The translations under genes and the position numbers were made by a program. Below are positions 12,923 to 26,702 of a DNA stretch of 64,000 bases, piece by piece. Positions within the stretch are counted from its first letter, which is position 1. Each line of letters opens with the position of its first letter. Under the pieces are notes generated by a model that saw nothing but the letters and a program-made list of their open reading frames with translations, did no database searches and was not told where the DNA came from. The DNA comes from Combretum micranthum (lineage: Eukaryota > Streptophyta > Magnoliopsida > Myrtales > Combretaceae), in assembly GCA_024138025.1 (NCBI GenBank), contig JAMXBD010000206.1, positions 124,001-188,000 of the forward strand. Reading direction: 5' to 3'.

Positions 12923-15707
12923 ATTGATAAATCCTTTGAGTATATAGATAAGCTCATTTTATATGCAAAAATTCTAAAAGTAGTGTCTCAACAATTTAGT
13001 TCATAAAACAATTCATTTTGAAGTATTAAAACTTAACTTGTAAAATTTCTTTTCAAGTATTTTGAAGAAACTTTATATTTTTCTAGGTTATTATAAATGA
13101 GTATATTGTTATTTTATTTTCCTCATTCCTTTTTTCAAAACAAGTCAATTTTCCTTTAACTTTGGTCTTTTATAATTTTTACTTCTAGTGGTAAAAGTTC
13201 AAAGTTATCAAAAGTTTATTAAGTTATGGATAACTTATTTATAAATTGCCTTTAGAATCATTTTAAAAAATGAGTATTTTCTTCTTATATTTCTTGTTTA
13301 AAACATAAGTTATTGTTTTCTAAAACTTGGTCTTTTATTTCTTCTACAATTTTTATTTGAAAAGAATCCTCTTTATTGATAAAACCCTTTATTTTTTATC
13401 TTATCATATTTATATTCTTCAAAAATAAGTTCCTTCTTTAGAAACTTGAAAATCATTATTTTCCTAAGTGGTTTTATAACTTTATGGGTTGATTTTATCT
13501 TAACTTTGAAAACTAATTTGCTTCTTGGTTTTGTTATAGAGTTGAAAAAAGTTTAATCTTAAGCTTTTTGTGAAAACTTTGAATACCAACAAATTATTTT
13601 CCTAAGACTTGGGTTACCATATTATGAAAAGAAAGTGTTTATTTCTTATATTTCATTGATTGTATTATTCCATTTCTATGTTATTGATAATAACTCCATT
13701 ATTCAATTACAAGTCACATAATAGAAAATTTGGTTTCAAGTTCTTTAAAGAAAAATTCTACTTTTAAATTTAGTTGAGACAATATCATTATGTAGATACA
13801 TATATTATGAGCATGTAAAATAATAAGAATATGAGAAAGATTCTAGAAGCAAATAATAATGAGCAAAGTAATAAAAATATCAAATATTTGGAACCTTAAC
13901 TTCATCAAGATAACCCAATCAAGTATTGGGAGCCTTAGCTTTATCAAGGCATCTTGAGACTAAGAATAGACTAATCTCAAAAAGGATAAAAAAAAAAAAA
14001 GAAAGAAAATATTATTTTGACTTGATATGGACAAGTCTAAAACTAGAAAGACTAGTCTTAAAATAGCATGAAATTAAATAAATAACAAGTGAGCTTATAT
14101 GCTCTAAAGATTATATATAAATACATAAATATATTTAGTTAGCTATGAACAAGAAGTTAGCATAATAGTAACGAATAATAACATTAATGACAATATGTAT
14201 AAAAACATAATAACAAGATAATAAAATAGGAATTTCATGTGCAAGAACAAAATATAAACATGCTGTGAAGTTACGTGAGTATCAAACAACACCTTAGTCA
14301 TGTTAAATTACATGACATGGATAAACTAAATGATTAGAAAAGCTTACCTAAAGTGTTTATGTGGTATGAAGATGGTAGATGAATGGGGTATTATGTAGGT
14401 AGTGATATGTGGTAAATAGTTTGTGTATAAAGAAGGATTTTTGTGAAGAATTGGTTTGAGAGAGTGTTGGTAGAGAGAAATTTTGGAGAGAGGATTTGTG
14501 GAGAGATTTTGCGAGAGTTTTGGTAGTAAAATGAGTTGTGTGAAAGAACGAAGGAGGAATGGGGTATTTATAGAATTTTGGAGTAAAAATTAGATGTAAT
14601 TAAATTAATTGAAAAGAAAACAAATTGAGGAGGGAAGGAGAGAGAAAAGTGATTAAAAATTATTTTTAGAAGAAAAGTGTAAAAAAAGTTTAGAAATATG
14701 TTGTGTAGAATTTTTATGGGAAAAGAAAATTGTAAGAAATAGGTACGTAGGTTGTAAGAATAGGTAGTAAGAAAAAATAGAGATAGATGAATAGTAATAA
14801 ATAGTAAAAAAGTATTATGAATAGTAGACTAGATAAATCAAATACCAATAGTAATAAAAATACGCGTATAAATGCGATATCTGTAATTTTTAGTTACCGA
14901 AAAATTCTCAAACTGATATTTTTGGATTCCTTATATTTTTATAAGTCTACTGGTATTAACAAAATATTTTTGCCATCCGATATACCAGGACATGGTTTTT
15001 GAAAACTGATCTCGTTCGGATTCGAAGGACACTGAAAATTTGCGAATCTGATATTTTTAAGCTTCCTTATATTATTACGAACTATTATCAACAATTATTT
15101 TCATTTCGTTGTTTAGGGTTTAAGAGCACGGTATTGCCGGATCTTAAACACTATGGTTTGTTGAAGATTTGTTGACGTTTAGGGTTCCGATTTGACTTCC
15201 GACGTGTTGATTTTATTCGTATGATTATAAAACTTTGGGGTTTTATCCATATTATTTTTTTAGCTCAACGTCTATGGTTTATTTCATTTATTTGTGATTA
15301 TTTAGTATTTTCCAGTCATCGGGATCGTTTAATCGAGTCTAGGGTTATGGGTTGACTCGGTTTGACTTTTAGTGAAAATTAAAAATTTTTATTCTAAAAT
15401 TCACCGAAGGATTTAAGGTCTTAGTATTTTATTATCGAACATTATTTAGACATATCATCTTGATTTGCGTGTTAGAAATCGGATGGATGATTTGATTGGT
15501 GTATGGATGTTAAATCAGCTGATAGTTGGATTTTCTATTTTATTTTGAGGGTTCTCTTTTTTTTTTTCAAGATTAAGCATTCTCTTGTTTGACCTTATTT
15601 AAAATTTTAGTTTTAACTTGGGTCGATTTTTAGGGTTTCGATTTTTTGTATTAGACTTCTAGGATTATTTTCTAATAATTATGAAAATTTCAGGGGTTTA
15701 TAGTCTT

Positions 15708-16383
15708 TTTTCCACGTCAATAAATAGAACAAATGGTATTAGTGAGGTTAAGCATCTACAAAAACTTTGATTGACTATTAATTGACCATTTCAAAATTTA
15801 GGTACCAATTTAAATTTTTATGCAAAGTTTAGGTACTAGTTTGATACTTGATAATTTCCCTGATTATTTTTTTAAACTAAAACTTTTGTAGATCAATTTA
15901 ATATTTGAATTTATGGAAAGTTTGATGGTTTTTTCTAGGGTTAACAGAGTAAACATGCCATATAGGATACCACCCATGTCTTGCTTAACTAAGGAGGGTA
16001 TGAGTGGTTATCAAGGATCATAAGGTAGGGTATGAGTACAAATTTTTTTGAACTTACTCTCACAATATAGGATACGATTATAATGTTTCTAACCATGTAA
16101 TCTATATCACCTGGGAACTTGTACTCTAATACGGCGAATATAGGTTTTAAGGATATCTTGTATCCACTTTGTTAAGTATTATAAAATAATGTCAATATAC
16201 AAGAAATAAATAAAAATACTCTATTTTTTATTTTGTGACCATTTTTCTTCAATATTATTTTTTTTAGACTATCTTCTTCTTTTCTTTTTTTTCTTATCAT
16301 ACAAGGATTTATACTATTTTATTTTAGAGAGACTTTATTATATGGAGATGTCATTATCTTCTAACACTAATTAATATAAAACT
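15708..16383. other. spacer holding hAT-end-like sequence
   Basis: From about 15,950 to 16,060 the text gagggtatgagtggttatc and ggtagggtatgagtacaaat resembles the G-rich subterminal words of the hAT element at 31,368. A similar word set (gggtacagggtataggatag) lies at 19,521-19,665 on the other side of LTR C. LTR C may therefore sit inside a short non-autonomous hAT relative, but I could not find matching ends. Confidence 0.35.
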
Positions 16384-19215
16384 TGCCACACCCCTACAGG
16401 ATATTCTAATTGCTACAATGCATCATGTAACCAACTAAAACTTCCAGAAAGGTACATGATCACTATATAGTTACACATGCCTTGTGGCATAGATAGATAT
16501 GATAGGATTGATTGTTGTTTAAAACAAAAAAGACATTGCAAATATATATAAGTCATATATAATAATAACTTTACAAAAGTGCAAAATCGTTACATGATAA
16601 ATTACAAAATTTGTCTTTAAGGACTTCATTCATATACTTACATTAAAAAAAAAAAAATCAAGGGATTATATTTCAAAAGCTTATACTATTACAAACATTA
16701 ATCTCCAAACACTATTACAATAACAAAACTCTCTTTCAAGTCTATAACTAAACAGCTCTACTACTTATACTAACTCTAATTCTTGGTCTTGATCTTGATC
16801 TTCCTCTTACAGTCTTGTAAACAACAGTCTAGTAAAGCATGAGCACAATAAGTTCAGTGAATAACCAAATCGTAGGATAAATTTCTCAAGACCGGGCAAG
16901 TTTAATTATCAAACATATGCAATGTAAGAATCAACCATATGAGACATGCATAGTTTGGATGATCGGAATCCAAACCTGTGGAGATTTACGCCTTCTCTAG
17001 AGGGTTGAAGGACTAGCACTAGTATTTTACGTCCAGGAGACCCAAAGAACTAAGGAAGACATAATTATTTTAAAACTCAATTACTTTTTATAATTAAATA
17101 GATATACATCATGATCTCAACTTCACTTAAGTCTCAAAATTTCCACCAAGTATTATCATTTCAAGCTAACCCTCATCGGAGGACGTCCTTTAAGCCTATT
17201 TAGTTCTTGTAGAATTGGCAAACCTATGGTAACTTTTACCAGCTTTGCTAGATACCATGAAGCAATATCACAGAATAAAAACAATAATATGTAACGTTTA
17301 TACCTTGTAAATGCACTTGTGTAATGTCATGTAATGCATGTCTAATTCATTATTTATCAAAGAAGAGTTAATCCAATTTTATTTAGTGACTAATCAATTT
17401 TAGACAATTGATAACAATTTTTATCGCTTTTAGCATTAAAAATTCTTAGTTAATACAATAATCAATTAATTAACATGCATTATTCCTCAATCCCCATACG
17501 TGTATTCAATTTTAGTTGTATTCAAATTACATGCTACTACATTACAATCACAAACAAGCGAAAATAATTAATACTCACAGGTGCATCTTAGCTAGTTGTC
17601 GTAATAATCAAACAAAAGTCTAAGTCTTGACTTAAGATCCCTATAAAAAAGTAAACATGCATTACTGAGAAGAATTTCTATTAAGACTAAAATATTACTC
17701 AATTAGACAAACATAACTAGTCCTTAAATCTAAGTATTTCAAACTTTAGTATATTAATAACACATAACTCTATGATCTAACTTGACTAAGAAATTTATAA
17801 GAGATTTTAAATTAGTATTTGTATACAAATAAAATTATATTATATTATACATTATTTATTTTATTAATATAAAAAAAAAGGGGAAGCATCACAGCCATGA
17901 CATAGGTAGTGATCTTCTGCATGGTCCCCAAAACGCCCATGTTCAATGGCGAGATAAGCTTGTCCAAGGCACAAAGAAAATAATGCCCCACATTACGGCC
18001 TTGATATAGGCCATATCATGAATTACGATTGTGATCATGCTCGTGATCACTTGGGAAAGAAACCATCCAAGGAGATCACATTCATTGTTATGGCCGTTAT
18101 CTGGGCCGTAATACGAATATGACCGTGATCATGCCTATGATCACTTAAGAAAATTCAACCGGAGTAGATTACCCCTCCATCATGCTTGATGATCTGATAA
18201 CCCTATGTTATATTTTCAATTTCGAAATTTGTACACTTTTTAACTAAGTAACAAGATCTTACTTCCTTCAAAGCACTTCACTGTCAACTTATAAGACTCA
18301 AATGTCCCTCCAACAGCTTCAAAAATGATTTTACATATACAAATTTACACTACACCAACTATACACCATTTCAAACTTAGGCAACCAACCAAAGTCCATT
18401 ACATCTCCACTTTAAGTCTTATACTTTTATTTTCATCACTTATCTTGACTTATCTAACATCAACATCCTTAACAACTCCATAAACAATATTTACCAATAT
18501 AACACTAACTACACTTTTTATTTTATAAAATAAACGAAGCAAAGTAAGTAATAACTTACCTAAAAAGGATATTGACTTGAAAATAGAGCTTGAAATGGAT
18601 TTTTGGAGAATTTTTGGAAGAAGGAAATGAAGAAATAATGATATGTGTGGGGTTGAAAATAGGGTCTGCTAAAAGGGAGAAGAAGAAGATATTTTGACAA
18701 ATATTTATTTGATACTTTATCTTTAATTTTGATAGACCAAAGTTTGACTTTTGGGGGATTAACAAGAATCAACATATGTGTGCATGTGCATCCTAGTTAA
18801 AGTGGGAAAATAGGATTGTGGGCTTGAGCTTGCATTATAATTAGGCTTCTCATGCATCAAAACTAAAGGAGTAAAAGACCAAATTTAGTACTAAGTTTTG
18901 GCCCATTTGTATTTAGAAAATTATTTGTACAAAAGTTCCTTAATTTAAGTTATAAGGAAAAAAATTATGATTTAAGATTTGAGCTTTATAAATACTAGTT
19001 TATAAAAGAATTTGAAAATCATATAAGTTAATAGAAGATTTTAAAATAGCTCAATTGAAAATTTTAAGCTTCTATTTTTACATAACCCATCTTCCAAATG
19101 CTATAATAGTTGAATTTTATTAAATATACCAGTCATTTAAACTTTCATATTAAATCTATATTAATTTCAATTTTTCTAAACTCCATCTTAACTAAGGAAA
19201 AACTTGGGGATTACA
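16384..19215 (-). mobile_element. solo LTR C, Ty3/gypsy-type, same subfamily as D
   Basis: The left end TGCCACACCCCTACAGG and the right end ggggattaca give a TG...CA element of 2,832 bp on the minus strand, starting TGTAATCCCC. Flanks are aaact (16,379-16,383) and taact (19,216-19,220), 4 of 5. An alternative right end at 18,859 has a perfect aaact flank but an LTR start (TGATGCATGAG) unlike its relatives. Internal segments match LTR D in inverse orientation: the block at about 16,970-17,040 pairs with 38,420-38,530, and both carry repeated gtgatcatg words (17,880-18,180 and 36,560-36,900). Confidence 0.7.
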
Positions 19216-19220
19216 TAACT

Positions 19221-20385
19221 AATCCCAAGGTTTTTTATCTTGGAATTTGTTGCAAAATCTACAATTTTGTTTTAATATTACATACACAGGTTCTACAAGT
19301 ATTTGTTGAAGGTTACAACTTTCATGCATAAGTAGATTCTACATATTTTTTAGAAGTTATGATATTAACGTATTACTTTTTAAACTTCTTTACAAATGTT
19401 GTCTAGAGTGAACATATGCCAATAAGATAATTTTATATGTTACATGAAAGCATATAAAAATATAGAGACTTGAAGACTTGAGAAAGAAAGAACAAAATAT
19501 AGAGATTTCATAAAATAATTTACGAGTTTCATAGGGTACAGGGTATAGGATAGGTATAAGGTGTCATAGAATAGATTTCAGGTACAAATTTAATACTCAA
19601 TATCTTACAAGATAGGATATGGGTAATGTTCACTCTTATTCCTATCACGTTTTATAAATATGACTAGTCCTGCAGTTATTTAACGGTTTAAGTTCATACT
19701 TAACAATGATTGCATAGCTAAAATACTTAATATGCCAATTATTATATTTATTTTAATGGTCTAATAATTAATTAACTAGAGGTAAGTAACCATAGAAGTT
19801 CCCTTAAATCTAATAATACCATGGTTTAAGATTTAAGCAGCATCATTTTTTTTAGAAAATTAGAAATTCAATTACTTCAAAGTTTAAAAATAAAAGAAAA
19901 GCTAACAACATATCCAATATATGAAAAATATATGTTGTAAAAAATATAGAAATATATGATGTTGTTTCCTAAAACAATATCTATAGATTAAAGCAATCTT
20001 AATAGGGTGTTTTTATCATAAATATCCTTACAAAATTTGTAAAATACACCACTTCTAAAAATATAAAGAACACCCCTTATTTGCTTCTGGTGGATAGTAG
20101 CATGAATGCAGTTGTGCCGTACCTATATGTTATATTACCATCATCATGTCACTATTAATACTTATTTATTTAAGGATTATAATTAAAAATACTTTTAAAA
20201 AGTAAAAAATAAAATTTTGAAAATTTTAAGGAAAAACAGTGACAACTTGCATGGCACTCTTTCAAAGTGGTAGCTAGTCACTAGCCATTAGTTGGCCAGG
20301 GGGGTTTTGGAAACCATTTTTTCAACTTTTCATTATTTATTTTTTAATTCATTTTTATTTCAAATAATTAAAATTTTATAGGTGT
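19221..20385. other. AT-rich spacer with hAT-end-like patch
   Basis: No gene is supported. The part at 19,521-19,665 carries gggtacagggtataggatag and related words similar to hAT subterminal repeats near 36,000-36,150; see the note on 15,708-16,383. Confidence 0.35.
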
Positions 20386-20389
20386 TTAT

Positions 20390-21048
20390 GGTAAATAATA
20401 GATTGTAGTCCAATAAGCCCATCACAAGCTTACATAGGCTGCTAAGCCTTTGAAAAACTTGGTTAGGCCTATCGGCTCAGCTACTCAAATCAAAGCTTAA
20501 CCTAGCTAGGAACTCAACCCTAGACCTTATAAGGACTTAACACAGTAGAGACCTTACCTTCGACCTTGATCTTTCCTAGGGCCTCAATCTTTGTGAGGAT
20601 CGAGGCCATGATTGTACCACATCACAACTCCTCAAACAGCGGCCTATGATGACGTGCCCGATGCTCCATGATAAGCTACATGCTCTTGACAAGCTACTTG
20701 CTGCTGATAGGGCTATGGGAAATGAGTACCAGTCTGGCCACACTTCGCCAGCCTCTTCTCCTCGAATCGAGGTTAGCTATCGGCATGGGGTCACCTACAT
20801 CAATAGCAAAGATTCTGTGAGCGCCATTTTAATATGACATCATCTATAAATAGTATTTCCCTCTAGTACGCAAGGACATTCAGAATACTTTAGATGCATT
20901 CTCATAACTACTTTTTAAATTCTCTAGAGAAAACCCATGACTAACTTAAGCATCGAAGTGGTCGTGTCCGGCAACCTTCCTACGTACTAATAATTGATTT
21001 ATGTGTTCGTAAGTCCATAAATCTACTGGCAGATCAGCACCTACAACA
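20390..21048 (+). mobile_element. LTR-like remnant with TATA box
   Basis: A GC-richer block with a TATA box (catctataaatagtatttcc, near 20,842) is followed about 95 bases later by actaacttaagcatcgaagt and cgtgtccggcaacc. That arrangement, with a 'gacttaagcatcgg...' phrase after a TATA box, recurs in the R/U5 part of many plant LTRs (Tat-like gypsy elements and TRIMs). A possible 3' end is ctacaaca at 21,048. Neither a TG start nor a target duplication could be fixed, and no coding interior is present. Confidence 0.45.
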
Positions 21049-21059
21049 ATATGTGATAT

Positions 21060-22200
21060 GTCCAATGTCTTGTTATTAATAAAAAAAAAAAAAAACATCG
21101 TTTTCCTTTTTTATTAAATTTTCAATATTTTATTTTATTTTTGTTATTTTATTTATTAATGTATTTGTAGTTATAATATTTACTTAAAATAAGTATTACT
21201 ACTAACTTGGCAATGGCATGTGTACAATATGACAATATTTTGCTTACGTCAGCATCCGCATTGGTAAAAGTAAGGAATTTTCTAGTTTTTATTTTTAAAT
21301 AGGGTATCATTATAATTTATAAAGAATACAATACATGATGATGGATATATATTTTTTTATGTATTATAATATATAAAATTATTTTTTGGTGCCCTGATTA
21401 TGTCGATGAAGTGACATGGATCTAAGTCCTTAGATTAATAGGCCTATAGAAAAAAAAAAAGTTAGTAGCATCAGGGAGTTGTCTAATGCAATACCTAATG
21501 ATCAAATTAGTACAATATGAATGTATAGGATAGACAATATGACATGGTAATGGTTAAATGTTTTCAAACCTCTACTAAAGGAAACCCTAAAAGAGTATAT
21601 ATAGAGCGTTGAAGGTCAGTGATTACTTGTACTGGTTACTAATTTGTGGCCATATGAGTCAATGAGGGGCCACAAGCCACATTCTCAAATCGCAGGAAAC
21701 CAAACATTATAATCCTAGAAGAAGTTCTTCGTTTGGGTGCATGGGAACCTTATTAGTTCAATTGGTTATCTTTAGGTTAGGCTGACTATACCATAGAAAA
21801 ATGTCTTATAATGAGATGTATAAAGAGGAACGGGTAAAATCAGGTTTTCATAGTACACGTATGTTAGCTAGTTAATAATTTCTTGATGTGTTTTTTATCA
21901 ATTTATTCATTCAATATTCCATAAAATGATTTTGACAGTGATGCGTGAAACTTGCCTCTCCTTTTAAATGAGAAGGAGGTTCTTATGCATAGAAATTTGA
22001 TTCTTGATCTCAACTCTTAAATAAAGTTATTGGATGGATCATACGGGTTATTCTTGAGAAGCATTGGACAATTATGATAATCAATGGTTCGAATTGAAAC
22101 CTTTAGTTCATTATATAGCCATTGGCTCAAAGTTTTGGACTTGACCGTGTTAGACATAAGTCATTATAAGTTTAAAAGAAAGAAAACCATTTTCTTTTCT
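21060..22200. other. AT-rich spacer, no gene seen
   Basis: It contains a poly-A run at about 21,080-21,095 and no open frame or repeat that I can assign. Confidence 0.5.
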
Positions 22201-22202
22201 TA

Positions 22203-22546
22203 CACGGTTGATTCACTTCATTTGAAATAAAGAAGAAATTGAATTCCAATTTAATAGAAATATAATAGAGTTGTAATAGTTATTGCAATATTCACTTAAC
22301 ATATAAAATAATAAATATAATTATTAATAATAAAAGTAAAATATCTATAATACTAATTGTCTGTATTATATAGAGATGTTTAATGATACAGGTGATATTT
22401 TGAATATGAATGTATTTATGGTAATTTTTTTAAAACAAAAAACCATTGAATGACAATTTATGTGTGTGGGTCATGAATTACTGTTCATTATTTAATATAA
22501 TAGAAATTCATTATGAATTGTTATTTCCCTCAACTAAACACTGTTT
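22203..22546 (-). mobile_element. MITE-like element, copy 1 of an inverted pair
   Basis: Read on the minus strand this segment begins cagtgtttagttgagggaaat and matches 24,984-25,312 along its length. Shared landmarks include caattcataatgaatt, aattcatg...cacacataaa and aactctattacat. The other end, acacggttgattcacttc, is a weak inverted partner of the first end. It is AT-rich and non-coding. The exact ends are uncertain by some bases and no target duplication is assigned. Confidence 0.55.
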
Positions 22547-24983
22547 ATAAAACATAAAAGAAACAAACAGCCATCCTTCTCAAGTAAATGAACTTTATTA
22601 CGTCTTCTTATAGTAAGACTAAGGCCTATTGCCTAAATTAAATAATAATGACCTCGTAAATTCCCTAGCACATATGAGAGGATTAGTTAGAGACAACATA
22701 AAAAAATTTGATTATGAGGTACTGATAGGTGATGGGGTGCATGTGCATTGCATTTTTTTGTAGAGTTATCGACTATAGGCTTAAACTCTAGTCATCAACT
22801 TTGTTTTAAAGAAATAAATCAACTTTGATTCCTTAATTGTCATCAAGATGATGAAAAATTGAGTTTAAATGCCTTAACAAGATTTCTCATGTAATTAATT
22901 CAAACGAAAGATGGTGCTTGTTTGATGAAGTTTGAATTAGCTATAACAGAAACAAAAGGAGATTGCGGACTCACTTGCATCTAAAGCATTTTCCTCATCA
23001 ATAGATGTGTTATTCCTTCCTTTTTTTTCCTCCACCTTATGCAATTAACTTGCTTTGTGTTTTTTGAATCATCTCCTTCTTAGCTTTTATATTGGGCAAA
23101 TTATATTGGAATGTCACAATGTTTGGGCTAAGTTTATTTGAGATCACAGCGTTTTAAGTGGTTCGATTAAGGTTATAACGTTTAGAGAAGTGGGTCAATA
23201 ATATGGCGAATCTTTTGAATTTTAATTAAAATTTTCTCCTATTGACATGTGTAAATAATAATCTCAATTGACTCACTTCTTTAAACATTGAGAAATCAAA
23301 TAAACCAATTAGACTTTGAATCTCAAATGTATTTATCCACAAATGTTATGATTCTTTGGTGTAATTTATCCCTTTTGTATTAGACAAAAGAGTTTAATCT
23401 TCCAAATGTTCCATATGTTTCTTATGTCTGTCTAATATAATATGTATATTAAAAAAATAAAAAAACCTTAAAATAACCTCTTTTGATCCTTTTTATGAAA
23501 AAAATGATAAAAGTGATGAGTTGGTGAATCGATCTAGCAACCCTTATTTTGGATCTACCATATTGGATCTCCTTGTGTTGCCCTTAGTCAGGCTTGATTT
23601 ATTAAACTGTATCACTAAACTAGTAAATTGATCGATAACATTTAAGTTTGGTTAAAAAATCTTGTTACTGAGGTAACGCTCTAATGTTTCTTACATTTCC
23701 TTTATATAATTGCTATTAGTTAAAAAATAGCACAATTGGGGTTTTTTTGCATATGCGTAAACTTGGTAATTTAGTATTTGACAAATTTATTTCAGTATAT
23801 ATTAACCATTAAAATTCTTGAGTTTAGAAACTCAAGCTTCCTTTAGACTTCTTTATTCTTAGTAAATAATTAAATGTGACATTCTCTAAGAACAAATATA
23901 GGTATGAATTTCCATTATCCCTTATTGGTTAGTTGTCATTATTCACATTTTATCAATATTTGATAGCTAATTCATATGGTTTTATATAGCAATTTTATTA
24001 ACCTTCTCATTTATTATCTATTCATTTTATTTAAGGAAACAAAATTTATCACTTGAACATTCATTCTCTCTTCCTTTCTTTTTTAATATTTATTCTATTA
24101 TATTGAAGTTAAAAACTTTAATTTCTTGTATAAAATTTTTTATTATCCTCCAAATGATTTAATGTCTCTTTAAAAACATTAGATGTTGCATTTGATTAAT
24201 TTTTAAAGGATTATGTTATATTTGGCTATTAGTTTAAATCGTTTTAAAACATATTTTATTTGTAGTAATTTTCTTTATTATCCTCTTTAATTGTTTGATT
24301 TGAATATTTGAATTTAAATTTAAATTAGCTGATGATGTAATGTAATGCATTTATTTAAAATAAATAGTTGTTATGAATTATAAAATTTTATGATACTTGT
24401 GTTTACTTATGCTAATGAAAATTAATCAAACCAAATAGCTTATGGATTTAAGGAGAATTATATAGTGTCATCATTAATTTTAACAAGATCATTTTTGTCA
24501 ATTATTTTCTTCATATATCCTCCATCATGGGAATCCCTATAAGATTCTTGGATCCTAACCTTAAACCCTATTTCCTTGATGCACTTGATTTCCTAAACTT
24601 TATTACTAACCTAGGGATCTCTATAGGATTTATCAATCTAGACCTTAAATGCAGTAAAATTTTTTTGGAGTATGTCCAAACCTATCCCTGTAGGGTTTCA
24701 AGCTTACTCAAACCCGCTCCTATAATGACTCGCTAATTACAGTTTTCGTCATTTGTCCTGTTAGCTTCATGAGTAGATGTTATTTATCTGGTTTACTTGG
24801 TAGAGTAGATGTAGATGAAAATGTGAAGGTTGTATTTGCTTATTATTTTGTCAGATACTTAGAGAAGATGAGTGGTATTAGATATATTAAGAATTCAAAA
24901 TTGAAAAAAGCATTTAGGAAAACAAATCTTACTATTTTTCACTTGAGGGGAATAGCTATTCAATCCATTATCATTTTACACTA
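22547..24983. other. AT-rich spacer, no gene supported
   Basis: Two open frames of about 70 codons (24,527-24,736 and 24,769-24,984) have no recognisable domain. The stretch around 24,530-24,740 has two related words (gggaatccctataagattct and gggatctctataggattta), which hints at an old internal duplication. Confidence 0.4.
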
Positions 24984-25312
24984 GCACGGTGTTTAGTTGA
25001 GAGAAATAATAATTTATAATGAATTGCAATAACACAAAGAAATGAGTAGCAATTCATGTCTCCACACATATAAATGGCCATTAAATGATGTATTTTATAT
25101 TTTTATTATAAATATTCCTATTTTAAAAATATCATTTGTACAATTATTATTTCTTTATATAAAGATAAGAAGTATTATAGATTTTTTCTTTTACTTGAAT
25201 AATTACTTTTTTTATTTTTCATACCAAGTGAATATTGTAATAGAGTTACAACTCTATTACATCTCTATTGAATTGAAAATCAATTTCTCCCTTATTTCAT
25301 GCAATTGAATGG
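24984..25312 (+). mobile_element. MITE-like element, copy 2 of an inverted pair
   Basis: Starts cacggtgtttagttgagaga and is the direct-strand counterpart of the element at 22,203-22,546, about 2.4 kb away in opposite orientation. Both are short, AT-rich and non-coding. The ends of this copy are better kept at the tagttgag side. Divergence between copies suggests old, independent insertions. Confidence 0.55.
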
Positions 25313-26702
25313 ACAAGTGGTTAATGCTCGAACGAAGGTTTGTTTGCAGAGGTGATAAATTATATAATTATGGGTCTTGCTTCCATATTTATCGAACGAT
25401 ATGCATATATTTTAGTGATGTGATTAAGAAATTGGATTAGGAGTCTTTGACCGTAAACCAGGCACCAATGAAAACCAAGAAAACTATAATACCCAAATTT
25501 TGGCTTAGCTAAATTAAAATTGCTATGATTGAATAATGCAATATGTGAATAATTTTTTTTGTTTATTTGGATTTGAATTTAATTTAAAAATTAAACTTAG
25601 ATAGTTTAATTGTAATTCTCGAATTTTGCGTAAGTGTAATTTATAGTAATTATTAAAATTGATGACTAAATCTTAAGAAAATAATAGAACATGTCTGAAA
25701 AACCACCCCAAATTTTTTTCTTTTCTTTTTCCTAAAAAAAAATCCATTGTCACTCACATAAGTAAATATAGATGTATCGAAAATGAATAATATATACATA
25801 TAACAATTTATAATGGTAAAATCATATTGTAATAATCAGTATTATCTTGTCATATAGAAGTATATAACCAATAAGATTATTTTGATGTATAGCTATTATA
25901 ATAATACTCAATATTAAAGATCTTATGTCTATATGACGATGAGTTAACAACTAGATATATAAGATCATAATTATTAAATTCCTATTACCATGTCATTATA
26001 ATTACATTACTATAGACCCTTGAAATCTTTTTACCAATCTACGAAATTGACTTAATCCAAATTTCAGTTGCCGCTTCAAAACTGTAATCATCAAACTTCG
26101 ATTCAGTTTTGCAACCCAAGGATCCCATAAATTATGCTGAGAACCAAACAGAATATTTAGAAATAGGTCTCATACCATAAACAACCCTAGTCCCAAGCAG
26201 ATAGGAACATTAGTTTATTTAGATAACAATTGTGAATCGAGTAACTGAAAACTTGAGTAAAACTTAAGGCCTTCAATTAGTATTTAATTTGATTAATTTA
26301 GTATATTTTTCTTCCTTTCTCTTCCCAATTCTATTCTTTAATTTTCCCCACATGAAATGGGCATATCAAGCCCTCTACTTTAAATCAAACTCATGTAGTA
26401 TAACCTAAATTACTTCTCATTATCCTATTACAACAAGTAATAGATCTTCACATGAACCAACAAGTGAAGTTAACTAGATAAGGCACTCTATAACTACAAC
26501 AACACCTATAGGAACATCACAAACACTCCATGGTTGTTTTAATTAGGATAACCCTAGGACCATAAAAGAGCACCCAAGCTGCCTAACCTAGAGCACTAAC
26601 AGAGCCATGCATGATCACCAGCAGGGCCAACAACGTGTGCCATGGGAGCTAGCATCATAGTGGCTATGGAGCCACATGAGAGCCAACATCGAGCACCTCT
26701 TG

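Larger units (their letters stand above)
11295..15702 (-). mobile_element. solo LTR B, Ty3/gypsy-type, decayed ends
   Basis: The left end TGTCATACCCC is the reverse of a typical LTR 3' end. The right end reads aaatttcaggggtttata, equivalent to the start TATAAACCCCTGAAATTT on the minus strand, where TG has become TA. A TATA box on the minus strand (tctataaataccccatt, near 14,565-14,580) supports the orientation. The flanks are gccct and gtctt, 3 of 5 matching, with both differences explained by C-to-T change, so the duplication is a guess. No gag-pol is adjacent. Length is about 4.4 kb, close to E and F. Confidence 0.65.

Noticed and set aside
18858..18864. Alternative right end of LTR C with a perfect aaact flank
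   Set aside because: The implied LTR start TGATGCATGAG is unlike relatives, and sequence related to LTR upstream parts continues to 19,215. I keep it as a minor alternative.
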